NCBI GenBank assembly: GCA_025355225.1
Contig: JANYAB010000031.1
Location: 1 to 11,273, forward strand
Direction of reading: 5' to 3'
Length of the DNA stretch: 11,273 bases
Origin: Bacteroidota bacterium
GTDB lineage: Bacteria > Bacteroidota > Bacteroidia > Sphingobacteriales > Sphingobacteriaceae
The stretch's first letter is position 1, and every line of letters starts with the position of its first letter. Shown in pieces: positions 1 to 6,556 of the stretch. A program made the position numbers and the translations under genes. The notes below the pieces were generated by a model. The model was not told the origin of the DNA and ran no database searches. It worked only from the letters and a program-made list of their open reading frames with translations.

Positions 1-105
1 AGTCTAAAACCCTGGGGCATTATTTTGGGGGACGAGGGGCAAAAACAAAATAAACTGGCCACTCGCCTGATGGTCAGAAAGAAGAAAATTACTATTGCTA
101 AATAA
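1..105 (+). CDS. C-terminal fragment of an unidentified protein
   Basis: Frame 1 is open from the window edge to a TAA at 103-105, giving 34 residues of a protein that begins outside the window. The codons look like those of neighbouring genes. The fragment has a short hydrophobic stretch (PWGIILGD) followed by a basic, polar tail rich in Lys and Arg (RLMVRKKK). It ends 15 bases before the next start, so the two genes could be co-transcribed. The family cannot be recognised from this tail, and a chance open frame of this length cannot be excluded. Confidence 0.5.
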   Translation, partial: SLKPWGIILGDEGQKQNKLATRLMVRKKKITIAK

Positions 106-120
106 GTTAATGAATATCCT

Positions 121-552
121 ATGAAAAAATTACCTGAGATAGAAAAACCAAAGACCTGGCATGACACCCACAAACAGGCCTCGACCTTTGGCCAGCGACT
201 GGCCGATTCCGTAGCGAACGGCATGGGTTCCTGGCGCTTTATCATTATCCAGACCCTGATCGTGGCGGCCTGGATGATCCTGAACGTAGTGGCGTTTATG
301 CACCACTGGGATGTTTATCCTTATATCTTGTTGAACCTGCTTTTCTCGACCCAGGCGGCCTACGCCGCCCCAATCATCATGATGGCGCAGAACCGCCAAA
401 GCCAGCGCGACCGCGCGCAGGCCGACAGTGATTACCGCACCAATGTAGCTGCCAAAAAAGAGATCGAGGAACTCATGAACCGACTGGATACCATTGAGAT
501 CGAAAAACTGGATAAAATCATTTCGCTGCTGGAAAAAAAGGACAAGAAATAA
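121..552 (+). CDS. DUF1003 family membrane protein
   Basis: A 143-residue protein matching the DUF1003 family (PF06210) in length and layout. A soluble N-terminus of about 37 residues is followed by two predicted membrane helices at about 40-60 and 66-88, joined by a short loop with a DVYPY motif. Next comes the family-typical conserved segment with LLNLLFSTQAAYAAP and MMAQNRQ (about 70-93), which leads into a charged Asp/Arg stretch and a probable coiled coil at 108-142. The function of DUF1003 proteins is not established; the protein should sit in the inner membrane. The start is the first ATG after the stop of the upstream partial gene, 15 bases away, and no clear Shine-Dalgarno is present, as is usual in Bacteroidetes. 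The 149-codon open frame antisense to it is a shadow. Confidence 0.88.
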   Translation: MKKLPEIEKPKTWHDTHKQASTFGQRLADSVANGMGSWRFIIIQTLIVAAWMILNVVAFMHHWDVYPYILLNLLFSTQAAYAAPIIMMAQNRQSQRDRAQADSDYRTNVAAKKEIEELMNRLDTIEIEKLDKIISLLEKKDKK

Positions 553-570
553 CCTGTCCCGGAAATAAAT

Positions 571-629
571 GCTATGCAAATTCGGCAGCAGGTAAAACGT
601 TTGGCGCTGATAGCCGAGCTTCGTATAGC
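571..629. repeat. Imperfect inverted repeat between convergent genes
   Basis: GCTAT (571-575) pairs with ATAGC (625-629), and TCGGC (582-586) pairs with GCCGA (613-617). This gives two 5-bp helices separated by an internal loop, with a 26-base apical loop. It lies between the convergent DUF1003 and VIT-type genes, where a bidirectional terminator would be expected. There is no T-tract on either side, so a terminator role is only a suggestion and the repeat may be a chance structure. Confidence 0.3.
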
Positions 630-642
630 AAATGCTTTAGGC

Positions 643-1344
643 TCAACTGGTTTTAACTCCGAATAAATAACCCACTAGCGCTGTAACGCCCATAGCGATG
701 GTACCCCAGAAGCAGATCCTTAAGATGCCTTTTAGCATACTCGAACCGCCGGCTTTTGCCGCAACGCCACCGGATAATGCCAGGAAAACCGTTGCAAATC
801 CATACAACAGGTACACCATTATATTTACCGGCGCAAAAAGCGAAACAAAAAACGGTAAAATGCCTCCCGATATAAAGGAGGCGCCGGATGCTAAAGCAGC
901 AATTAAAGGTTTTGGCTGTGAAAATTCGTTAATGCCCAATTCGTCTTTCGCATGAGCTTCCAGCGCATCGTGTTTGGTCAATTGCTCTGCAACCTGCAAA
1001 GCTAGTTTGTGGTCTAAACCCCGCTTTTGGTATATTTTGGCGAGTTCTTTCAGTTCAACATCAGGCATCGTTTCCAATTCATTTTTCTCCCGTTCCAAAT
1101 CCGCTGTTTCAATATCCCCTTGTGAGCTGACGGAAACATACTCACCAGCTGCCATGGATAATGCGCCAGCAACTAAACCCGCCAGTGCCGCCAAAACGAT
1201 CGGCCCCCGGGTACTACTTGCGGCAGCTACGCCGATAGCTATACTGGTTGTGGAAAGTATCCCGTCATTCGCGCCCAAGACTGCTGCCCGTAGCCATCCG
1301 CTTCTATTCGTATAATGTTTCTCGAGTTCCATATGATTTGCCAT
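643..1344 (-). CDS. VIT1/CCC1 family Fe2+/Mn2+ transporter
   Basis: A 233-residue protein of the VIT1/CCC1 family (PF01988), predicted to move Fe2+ and/or Mn2+ across the inner membrane. Family landmarks in order: the first helix with LGANDGILST (23-32); a small-residue-rich second helix ending in the AGEYVSVSSQ motif (66-75); a long charged cytoplasmic segment (about 76-145) rich in Glu, His and Asp, which in characterised family members binds metal (E84, E86, E98, E100 and H125 are visible here); and three further hydrophobic segments at about 147-170, 173-195 and 207-229. The length is normal for a bacterial member. The ATG at 1344 has no strong ribosome-binding site; Met5 is an alternative start. 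The gene is convergent with the DUF1003 gene and divergent from the next one, and looks monocistronic. Substrate preference cannot be read from the sequence. Confidence 0.92.
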   Translation of the reverse strand: MANHMELEKHYTNRSGWLRAAVLGANDGILSTTSIAIGVAAASSTRGPIVLAALAGLVAGALSMAAGEYVSVSSQGDIETADLEREKNELETMPDVELKELAKIYQKRGLDHKLALQVAEQLTKHDALEAHAKDELGINEFSQPKPLIAALASGASFISGGILPFFVSLFAPVNIMVYLLYGFATVFLALSGGVAAKAGGSSMLKGILRICFWGTIAMGVTALVGYLFGVKTS

Positions 1345-1446
1345 AGTGCTCTAATGACAATAAAAAAAAGAAATTGTTCGCTGGAAAAGCTCCTTGCAAA
1401 CAATTAATACGATTAAGTGTCTAATAGCTAATTTTTTATTCCACAT

Positions 1447-2085
1447 ATGAGATTATTATTTACAACAAGCATCTTATTCATGACCTGGAGTGCTTTCGCT
1501 CAGACTTCACCGGTAAGTCACATTTCAAAAGTGCTCATTCCGCATGTCGAACATAAAACTATCGCGGGGAAAGATACCGTTATCGAATCGGATACTTCGA
1601 AAGAAAACAAGGAACCACGTTATTATTATCTATCGGTTAATACCGATGTCTTTGTTAATACTAAGGGTGGGGCAGCTAAGCGATTCTCACCCGCTGTTGA
1701 ATTTGGCCGGACTTATGGGATTTTCGACATCGGCCTAGCCACCGGCAGGTTAAGTTCATTACGCTCAACCAACGATTCGACACACTATATCGAATTCAGG
1801 CCAACGATCAATATTTTTTCTGCAGGTCGATTTGCAGAGGGTTTATGCCTGGGTGGTGGGTATGCCTTCGGTGCGAAACAAGCTTTAATGACCGAAATCT
1901 GTAATACTATCAATTTTAATATTACCGCTACAGTAGCCATTGCAGTGACACAAGGCTATTATTTCTTTGATGGAGCAAATAGCAGCCGTAATACCCAATA
2001 CATGGGATTTTCCTTTACTTACAATTTTCTTAAAAAGCACAGTACGAACATGCGGCGGAAAAAGGAAACACTGATCAAGGATTGA
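1447..2085 (+). CDS. Predicted outer-membrane beta-barrel protein, uncharacterised
   Basis: A 212-residue protein with a clear Sec signal peptide: hydrophobic core at about residues 3-17 and likely cleavage after AFA (18), leaving Gln at the mature N-terminus. Residues 20-56 are polar and probably unstructured. From about residue 59 on, the protein alternates hydrophobic and polar residues as beta strands do (YYYLSVNTDVF, SPAVEFG, IEFRPTINIF, INFNITATVAIAV). A final strand, YMGFSFTYNF (185-194), resembles the C-terminal beta-signal of outer-membrane barrels. An unusual 18-residue basic tail (RRKK) follows that strand. The length would suit a barrel of roughly 8 strands. No family is recognised, and no function is proposed. 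Upstream, the 102-base gap is shared with the divergent transporter gene. Confidence 0.75.
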   Translation: MRLLFTTSILFMTWSAFAQTSPVSHISKVLIPHVEHKTIAGKDTVIESDTSKENKEPRYYYLSVNTDVFVNTKGGAAKRFSPAVEFGRTYGIFDIGLATGRLSSLRSTNDSTHYIEFRPTINIFSAGRFAEGLCLGGGYAFGAKQALMTEICNTINFNITATVAIAVTQGYYFFDGANSSRNTQYMGFSFTYNFLKKHSTNMRRKKETLIKD

Positions 2086-2160
2086 TCTTCGTAATATTGA
2101 AGAGTGTGCTACAACGATTTTAGCCTATGTTCGGTGTTATCAGCGCACCATCCGAAACGC

Positions 2161-2190
2161 AAAAAAGCCTTTAGTTTTACGCTAAAGGCT
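2161..2190 (-). terminator. Rho-independent terminator of tRNA-Glu
   Basis: On the minus strand a perfect 9-bp stem (AGCCTTTAG with CTAAAGGCT, plus-strand arms 2166-2174 and 2182-2190) with a 7-base loop is followed directly by a run of six T (2166-2161, the first overlapping the last stem base). It begins 10 bases after the tRNA 3' end, so it very likely ends the tRNA-Glu transcript. Read on the plus strand the stem has no T-tract after it, so it is not a good terminator for the outer-membrane protein gene. Confidence 0.8.
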
Positions 2191-2200
2191 TCCTGCTTAG

Positions 2201-2272
2201 TAGCCCGTAGGGGAATCGAACCCCTATTTCAAGAATGAAAATCTTGCGTCCTGACCATTAGACGAACAGGCC
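2201..2272 (-). tRNA. tRNA-Glu (anticodon TTC)
   Basis: The minus strand folds as a 72-base cloverleaf. The acceptor arm is GGCCTGT with ACGGGCT (two G-U pairs, at positions 1 and 5) and discriminator A at 2201. The anticodon stem is CAAGA/TCTTG around loop TTTTCAT with anticodon TTC at 2239-2237. A 4-base variable loop precedes the T arm AGGGG-TTCGATT-CCCCT. CCA is not encoded and must be added afterwards. It is a lone tRNA gene with its own upstream -7 element and a downstream terminator. Read by anticodon position, the assignment to glutamate is secure. Confidence 0.95.
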
Positions 2273-2279
2273 TTTTTTT

Positions 2280-2349
2280 AATTGCGGAATGCGAAATGTC
2301 AATTGCGGAATGAAAAAAATCCGACTTCGGCAATCTGACTTCCGCAATT
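2280..2349. repeat. AATTGCGGAA repeat cluster in the tRNA-Glu leader
   Basis: AATTGCGGAA occurs twice directly (2280-2289 and 2301-2310) and once inverted (TTCCGCAATT, 2340-2349). Either direct copy can pair with the inverted copy in a perfect 10-bp stem, so two hairpins are mutually exclusive. Between them are the related stretches CCGACTTCGG and CTGACTTCCG. The cluster lies between the predicted tRNA-Glu promoter and the tRNA, so it should be in the transcribed leader. It may equally be a dispersed intergenic repeat of this genome. Confidence 0.55.
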
Positions 2350-2371
2350 AAAACCCCTCATTTTGGGTTGG

Positions 2372-2379
2372 CAAAGATA
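2372..2379 (-). promoter_or_regulatory. Bacteroidetes-type -7 element for tRNA-Glu
   Basis: The minus strand reads TATCTTTG, a perfect match to the Bacteroidetes -7 consensus TAnnTTTG. It faces the tRNA-Glu gene, about 100 bases upstream of it. The region further upstream is very AT-rich, but no clear -33 TTTG/TTG is seen at the expected distance. The predicted transcript would start near 2365 and carry a leader of about 90 bases that includes the AATTGCGGAA repeat cluster. Confidence 0.55.
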
Positions 2380-2477
2380 TAGCTTTATAAGAAATTTTAA
2401 AATTAATTTTCAAAAAATTACAACAGGGAACCAGATACTGTGAAAGCTAAGTCATAATAACGAAATTTAAAGGCAGG

Positions 2478-2511
2478 TTGATAAAAATCTTTGGCCAATG
2501 TTTTACATTTA
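2478..2511 (+). promoter_or_regulatory. Candidate promoter of the ergothioneine operon
   Basis: A TTG (2478-2480) lies 23 bases before TACATTTA (2504-2511), which matches TAnnTTTG except at the last base. The spacing is at the long end of what Bacteroidetes sigma-A promoters use. Transcription would start near 2518, giving a 5' leader of about 115 bases that contains the palindrome at 2568-2584. This is the best candidate in the AT-rich 250-base stretch before the operon, but it is not decisive. Confidence 0.3.
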
Positions 2512-2567
2512 TAATGAATAAAAACTAAAATAAGACTGTAAGGTTTTTTAGTGGTGCCGACTAAGGG

Positions 2568-2584
2568 ATAATTGTTCCAATTAT
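2568..2584. promoter_or_regulatory. Perfect 7-3-7 palindrome upstream of the operon
   Basis: ATAATTG-TTC-CAATTAT is a perfect inverted repeat ending 48 bases before the first operon ATG. It could be an operator for a dimeric repressor or activator, or a small hairpin in the 5' leader. The arms are AT-rich, so chance occurrence is possible, and no regulator gene sits beside the operon to link to it. Other candidate sites in the rest of 2380-2632 are not apparent. Confidence 0.35.
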
Positions 2585-2632
2585 ACAAAGACCAAATTGT
2601 GAAATCTTTATTGGGGAAATAACTGACCTATT

Positions 2633-4018
2633 ATGAAAACCTACGATGCAATAGTGATCGGCGCGGGACAGGCGGGCGGTCCGTTGGCCAAAAAGCTTGC
2701 CCTTGCTGGTAAAAAAACCGCGCTGATAGAAAAAAGATATGTAGGCGGTACCTGCGTTAACGACGGCTGTACGCCCACTAAAACCTGGGTGGCTTCGGCA
2801 AAGGCGGCGTATATGGCGTCAAAAAGTAAGGAGTTGGGCGTAAATATCAAGAGCTACAAAGTGAATATGGCGCAGATAAAAAAGCGCAAGGACGATGTGG
2901 TGTCACTTTTTCGCAACGGCAGTCAGAAGGGGCTCGAGGAAACAAAAGGCCTCGATCTGATGTTCGGCGAGGCCACGTTTACCGGCGACAAAACGATCTC
3001 CGTTAAAATGAATGACGGCGGCGTTAAAGAATTAACAGCCGAACTGATCTTCATCAATACCGGCTGCAAAACCATTATTCCCGATATCGAGGGCCTTAAA
3101 GATATCGATTATCTTACCTCCACCAGCATACTCGAGCTGGATAAAGTTCCTGAACATTTGTTGATTATTGGCGGCAATTACATAGGTCTGGAGTTTGGCC
3201 AGATGTTTCGCCGCTTTGGGAGTAAAGTAACCATATTAGAAAGATCAGGCAGGATAGTAGCGCGTGAGGATGAGGATATTTCTGCTGAATTGACCAAAAT
3301 ATTGGAGGCGGAGGATATTACTATTTATACCAATACAGTAGCCACCCGGTTCAAAAAGAAAGAAGGCGGAAAGATAACCGCCACAATAGCAAGCGGCGGC
3401 AAAGAGGAAAAAATAAAATGTTCGCACGTGCTCGTTGCTGTTGGCCGTGCCCCGCAAACTGAAGCTTTGAACTTGCCAAAAACTGGTGTCGAAACAGGTG
3501 AGCATGGAAATATTAAAGCAAACGATCACCTTGAAACCAATGTAAAGGGGATTTATGCCTTAGGCGATGTAAAAGGTGGCCCGGCGTTTACACACATCTC
3601 TTACAACGATTACACCATCGTTTACCGTAACCTGGTTGAAGGTACCGACTATAATATTAATGACAGGCCTATCCCATATTGCATGTTTACTGATCCGCAG
3701 TTAGGCAGGGTTGGCTTGAGTGAAACAGAGGCTAAAAAACAGGGACTGAATATAAAAGTTGCCAAATTGCCGATGACTCGTGTAGCCAGGGCAATTGAAA
3801 CCGGGGACACCCGCGGTTTTATGAAAGCCATTGTGGATGCAGATACTAAAAAAATATTGGGTGTTGCCGTATTGGGGCAGGAAGGCGGCGAGATCATGTC
3901 AGTGTTACAAATGGCGATGGAGGGCGGCATCACTCACGACCGTATCCGTTACTGCGTTTTTGCCCATCCGCTCTATTCCGAATCATTAAACAATCTTTTT
4001 ATGACCATTGAGGGTTAA
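2633..4018 (+). CDS. RclA/mercuric-reductase-like FAD disulfide oxidoreductase
   Basis: A 461-residue class I pyridine nucleotide-disulfide oxidoreductase. It has the FAD-binding Rossmann motif IGAGQAGGP (9-17), the redox-active pair Cys41 and Cys46 in GGTCVNDGC, an NAD(P)-binding motif IGGNYIGLEFG (179-189), the second FAD motif ALGDV (309-313) and a C-terminal dimerisation domain ending in AHPLYSESLNNLF. His445 and Glu450 there occupy the catalytic base position. The closing motif and overall look resemble E. coli RclA and the proteins often labelled mercuric reductase. True MerA features are missing: no N-terminal heavy-metal domain and no C-terminal vicinal cysteines. The enzyme should pass electrons from NAD(P)H via FAD to a disulfide or metal substrate in the cytoplasm. 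As first gene of an ergothioneine operon it may reduce an oxidised form of the thione, but that is inference. Confidence 0.9.
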   Translation: MKTYDAIVIGAGQAGGPLAKKLALAGKKTALIEKRYVGGTCVNDGCTPTKTWVASAKAAYMASKSKELGVNIKSYKVNMAQIKKRKDDVVSLFRNGSQKGLEETKGLDLMFGEATFTGDKTISVKMNDGGVKELTAELIFINTGCKTIIPDIEGLKDIDYLTSTSILELDKVPEHLLIIGGNYIGLEFGQMFRRFGSKVTILERSGRIVAREDEDISAELTKILEAEDITIYTNTVATRFKKKEGGKITATIASGGKEEKIKCSHVLVAVGRAPQTEALNLPKTGVETGEHGNIKANDHLETNVKGIYALGDVKGGPAFTHISYNDYTIVYRNLVEGTDYNINDRPIPYCMFTDPQLGRVGLSETEAKKQGLNIKVAKLPMTRVARAIETGDTRGFMKAIVDADTKKILGVAVLGQEGGEIMSVLQMAMEGGITHDRIRYCVFAHPLYSESLNNLFMTIEG

Positions 4019-4026
4019 AGCTGCCT

Positions 4027-4983
4027 ATGATAACAGTTGAACAGCTGAGCAAACATTTTGGTAATGTTAAAGCAGTAGATGGTATTTCATTTGAAGTAGA
4101 GGAGCACGAAAACCTGGTACTATTGGGTACCAGCGGCTGTGGCAAAACCACGACTTTAAAAATGATAAACCGTCTGATTGAACCCACTGCCGGCTCCATT
4201 CTGATAGATGGCAAAAACATCCTGGAGCAACCGCCTGAGATATTACGGCGCGGAATTGGCTATGTGTTGCAAAATAATGGTCTTTTTCCGCACTATACAG
4301 TTGCGGAAAATATCGCTATAGTACCTCAGCTCTTAAAATGGGACAATAAAAGGATTGAAAAGCGTATTGCTGAACTAATGGAAAAACTGCATCTCACACC
4401 AGATTATCTGAATGTTTATCCCAACGAACTAAGCGGGGGTCAGCAGCAGCGTGTAGGTTTGGCGAGGGCATTAGTGGCTGATCCACCTGTTTTGCTGATG
4501 GATGAACCTTTTGGCGCGTTGGACAACGTCACCCGTGCGAAAATACACGCCGAATTTAAGGCGCTGGACGAGTTGAAAAGGAAAACCATCATTATGGTTA
4601 CCCATGATGTGCAGGAAGCCTTTGAGCTGGGCGATCGGATATGCCTTATGGATAAGGGAAAGATAATACAGATAGGCACCCCGGCCGAATTACTTTTTAA
4701 ACCAGCCAATGATTTTGTAAGCGGCTTTTTAAAGGAACAACGGCTTCAGCTGGAGTTCAGGGCCATCCGCATACGGGATATATGGAATTGGTTGCCTCCT
4801 GCAAAGGTGAATGCCAAAGCCGGGTCTTTTTCGGCAGACTCAGATGTCTGGACGGGATTAGAAAAAACCAAATTCGGAGAATCGGCTAATTTAAATATCA
4901 CGTGGAAGGAAGAAACTAAATCAGCGGGGTTTGAACAACTAATATCAGCGTTTTATCAATATCAAAGTAATAAGCGGGCATGA
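4027..4983 (+). CDS. ABC transporter ATP-binding protein, betaine/ergothioneine type
   Basis: A 318-residue cytoplasmic ATPase of the OpuCA/ProV group. Visible motifs: Walker A GTSGCGKTT (34-42), a Q-loop at Q82, ABC signature LSGGQQQ (135-141), Walker B VLLMDE (155-160), D-loop GALD (163-166) and switch His193. It should energise import through the fused permease/binding protein, whose start codon overlaps its stop (ATGA at 4980-4983). Characterised osmoprotectant ATPases usually carry two CBS domains after the nucleotide-binding domain. Here only about 80 residues follow (from about 240), too short for a CBS pair and without an obvious CBS pattern. The counterpart in known ergothioneine importers is EgtV. 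Substrate assignment rests on the egtB-egtD neighbours, and glycine betaine or carnitine cannot be excluded from this protein alone. Confidence 0.92.
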   Translation: MITVEQLSKHFGNVKAVDGISFEVEEHENLVLLGTSGCGKTTTLKMINRLIEPTAGSILIDGKNILEQPPEILRRGIGYVLQNNGLFPHYTVAENIAIVPQLLKWDNKRIEKRIAELMEKLHLTPDYLNVYPNELSGGQQQRVGLARALVADPPVLLMDEPFGALDNVTRAKIHAEFKALDELKRKTIIMVTHDVQEAFELGDRICLMDKGKIIQIGTPAELLFKPANDFVSGFLKEQRLQLEFRAIRIRDIWNWLPPAKVNAKAGSFSADSDVWTGLEKTKFGESANLNITWKEETKSAGFEQLISAFYQYQSNKRA

Positions 4984-6551
4984 ATGAGCACCAGCAGAGC
5001 TTATGGGAGTTTATGAGTCAGCAGAGCGATAAGCTGCTTACCCAAACTATGCAGCATATCGGGCTCACATTTATTTCGCTGTTTATAGCCGTGCTGATCG
5101 GTTTGCCGCTGGGTATATGGATCACACGAAAAAAGCAGTTTTCAGGAACTATTTTAGGCATTGCCGGGGTATTGCAAACCATACCAAGCATAGCGCTTTT
5201 GGGTTTTATGATCCCCTTGCTCGGGATAGGCGCCAAACCGGCAATTGTTGCTTTATTACTATATGCCTTGCTGCCCATCATCCGCAATACTTATACTGGT
5301 ATCATCGGGGTCGACGCCGCGGTAAAAGAGGCAGCATTGGCAATGGGGATGAACAAATGGCAAATATTATTCAAGGTGGAACTGCCTTTGGCTATGCCGG
5401 TTATCCTCGCAGGTATTCGCACGGCTACGGTGACCAATGTCGGGGTGGCTACCCTTGCATCCTATATTGCTGCAGGTGGCCTGGGGGAGTTTATTTTCGG
5501 GGGCATCTCTCTTAATAATACCAATATGATATTGGCCGGTGCCATACCTGCTGCATTGCTGGCCATTATTTTTGATTTTCTGCTGTCGCGATTACAGAAA
5601 TTTAATTTTAAGAAGATTAAAACTGCTACTGCAACCCTACCACTGCTGCTTATACTCCTGGCGTCACTCTATTTCATCCCATCGGCCTATGGCGGAAAGC
5701 TTACTGCCGGCTTCACTCCCGAGTTTATGGGAAGGCAGGATGGTAACCTGGGTCTGCAAAATAAGTACGGCTTAAAGATACATACCATTGTGATCAGCGA
5801 TGCGGTGATGTATAAAGCCGCTTATGAAAATCAATTAGATGTGATAAGCGGTTACTCTACCGATGGTCGTTTAAAGGCCTACAACCTCGTAGTTTTGAAA
5901 GATGACAAAGGTATTTTCCCTCCCTATTACGCAGCGCCAATTGTGCGGCAAGATGCTTTAAAAAAATTCCCTGAACTGGAGAAAACATTAAACTTGCTGG
6001 CCGGCAAGATTACCGATTCTATAATGACCGACCTCAACTACCGGACGGATTATTTGCATCAAAGCCCCGAAAAAGTAGCGGCGGATTTCTTGCGATCCAA
6101 CTCTATATTAAAACCTTCGCGCAATGGCAATTCAGGGATTGTACGAATTGGTTCAAAAATTTTTGGCGAGCAATATATCCTTGCCAGTATGTATAGTCTG
6201 CTTATAAAGGGCTATACTGATTACGATGTCGCCACTAAAACAGGGTTGGGCGGTACAAAGATATGCTTTGATGCTTTAACCAATAACCAGATCGACCTGT
6301 ACCCGGAATATACCGGCACTGGTTTGCTGGCTATTCTGCAACCTTCATCAAAAGCGATAGATTCTCTCATACTGGATAAAAATAAAACCTACAATTATGT
6401 TCAAAGAGAATTTGAAGCTAAATATAGTATCGAATGGCTAAAACCAATCGGCTTTAATAATGCGTATGCTTTAATGATGAGAGAAAAACAGGCGAAAAAG
6501 CTAAATATTAAAACAATTTCGAACCTTAAACGATATTTGGAAAGCAAATAA
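4980..6551 (+). CDS. Fused ABC permease and circularly permuted binding protein
   Basis: A 523-residue fusion like EgtU/OpuB-type permease-binding proteins. Residues 1-208 are the permease, with about five hydrophobic helices (27-49, 57-80, 87-108, 137-163, 184-204) and an EAA loop at 117-147 (EAALAMG to LPLAMPVILAGIR). A further helix (219-237) leads to the periplasmic domain. The binding domain belongs to the OpuAC family (PF04069), but its halves are swapped. Residues 239-372 carry TPEFMGRQDG, GYSTDGR, KDDKGIFPPY and the LN/VAADFL end that normally close the domain. Residues 388-522 carry IGSKIFGEQ, TGLGGTKICF, YPEYTGTGLL and the KTISNLKRYL segment that normally open it. A short Ser/Asn/Gly linker (373-387) joins the old ends. 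Likely role: capture and import of ergothioneine or another trimethylammonium betaine. The start overlaps the ATPase stop. Confidence 0.92.
   Translation: MNEHQQSLWEFMSQQSDKLLTQTMQHIGLTFISLFIAVLIGLPLGIWITRKKQFSGTILGIAGVLQTIPSIALLGFMIPLLGIGAKPAIVALLLYALLPIIRNTYTGIIGVDAAVKEAALAMGMNKWQILFKVELPLAMPVILAGIRTATVTNVGVATLASYIAAGGLGEFIFGGISLNNTNMILAGAIPAALLAIIFDFLLSRLQKFNFKKIKTATATLPLLLILLASLYFIPSAYGGKLTAGFTPEFMGRQDGNLGLQNKYGLKIHTIVISDAVMYKAAYENQLDVISGYSTDGRLKAYNLVVLKDDKGIFPPYYAAPIVRQDALKKFPELEKTLNLLAGKITDSIMTDLNYRTDYLHQSPEKVAADFLRSNSILKPSRNGNSGIVRIGSKIFGEQYILASMYSLLIKGYTDYDVATKTGLGGTKICFDALTNNQIDLYPEYTGTGLLAILQPSSKAIDSLILDKNKTYNYVQREFEAKYSIEWLKPIGFNNAYALMMREKQAKKLNIKTISNLKRYLESK
5694..6548 (+). other. 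Circularly permuted OpuAC substrate-binding domain
   Basis: Within the fused permease gene, 5694-6095 encodes the half that normally lies C-terminal in OpuCC/ProX/EgtU binding proteins. Bases 6096-6140 encode a 15-residue linker, and 6141-6548 encodes the canonical N-terminal half. Residue-level landmarks compared with B. subtilis OpuCC (from memory): its order is opening IG motif, Y-TG motif, REFKKRY, TVSDVKKW, then STDGRIKSYGL, KDDKQFFPPY, LNYEV. Here the STDGR-FPPY-LN block comes first and the IGSK-YPEYTGTG-REFEAKY-TISNLKRY block comes last. The new C-terminus falls just where the chain normally crosses from lobe 1 to lobe 2. One uninterrupted frame covers everything, so this is not a frameshift artefact. 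Confidence 0.85.
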
Positions 6552-6556
6552 TTTAA

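Noticed and set aside
130..579. A 149-codon open frame antisense to the DUF1003 gene
   Set aside because: The plus-strand frame matches a known family throughout; the antisense frame has no recognisable features and is a shadow of it.
2073..2087. GATCAA-GGA-TTGATC hairpin over the stop codon of the outer-membrane protein gene
   Set aside because: The 6-bp AT-rich stem has a 3-base loop and no T-tract, so it is not a credible terminator.
2633..4018. Annotation as a true mercuric reductase (MerA)
   Set aside because: There is no N-terminal heavy-metal domain, no C-terminal vicinal cysteine pair, and no mer genes nearby. The context is ergothioneine metabolism.
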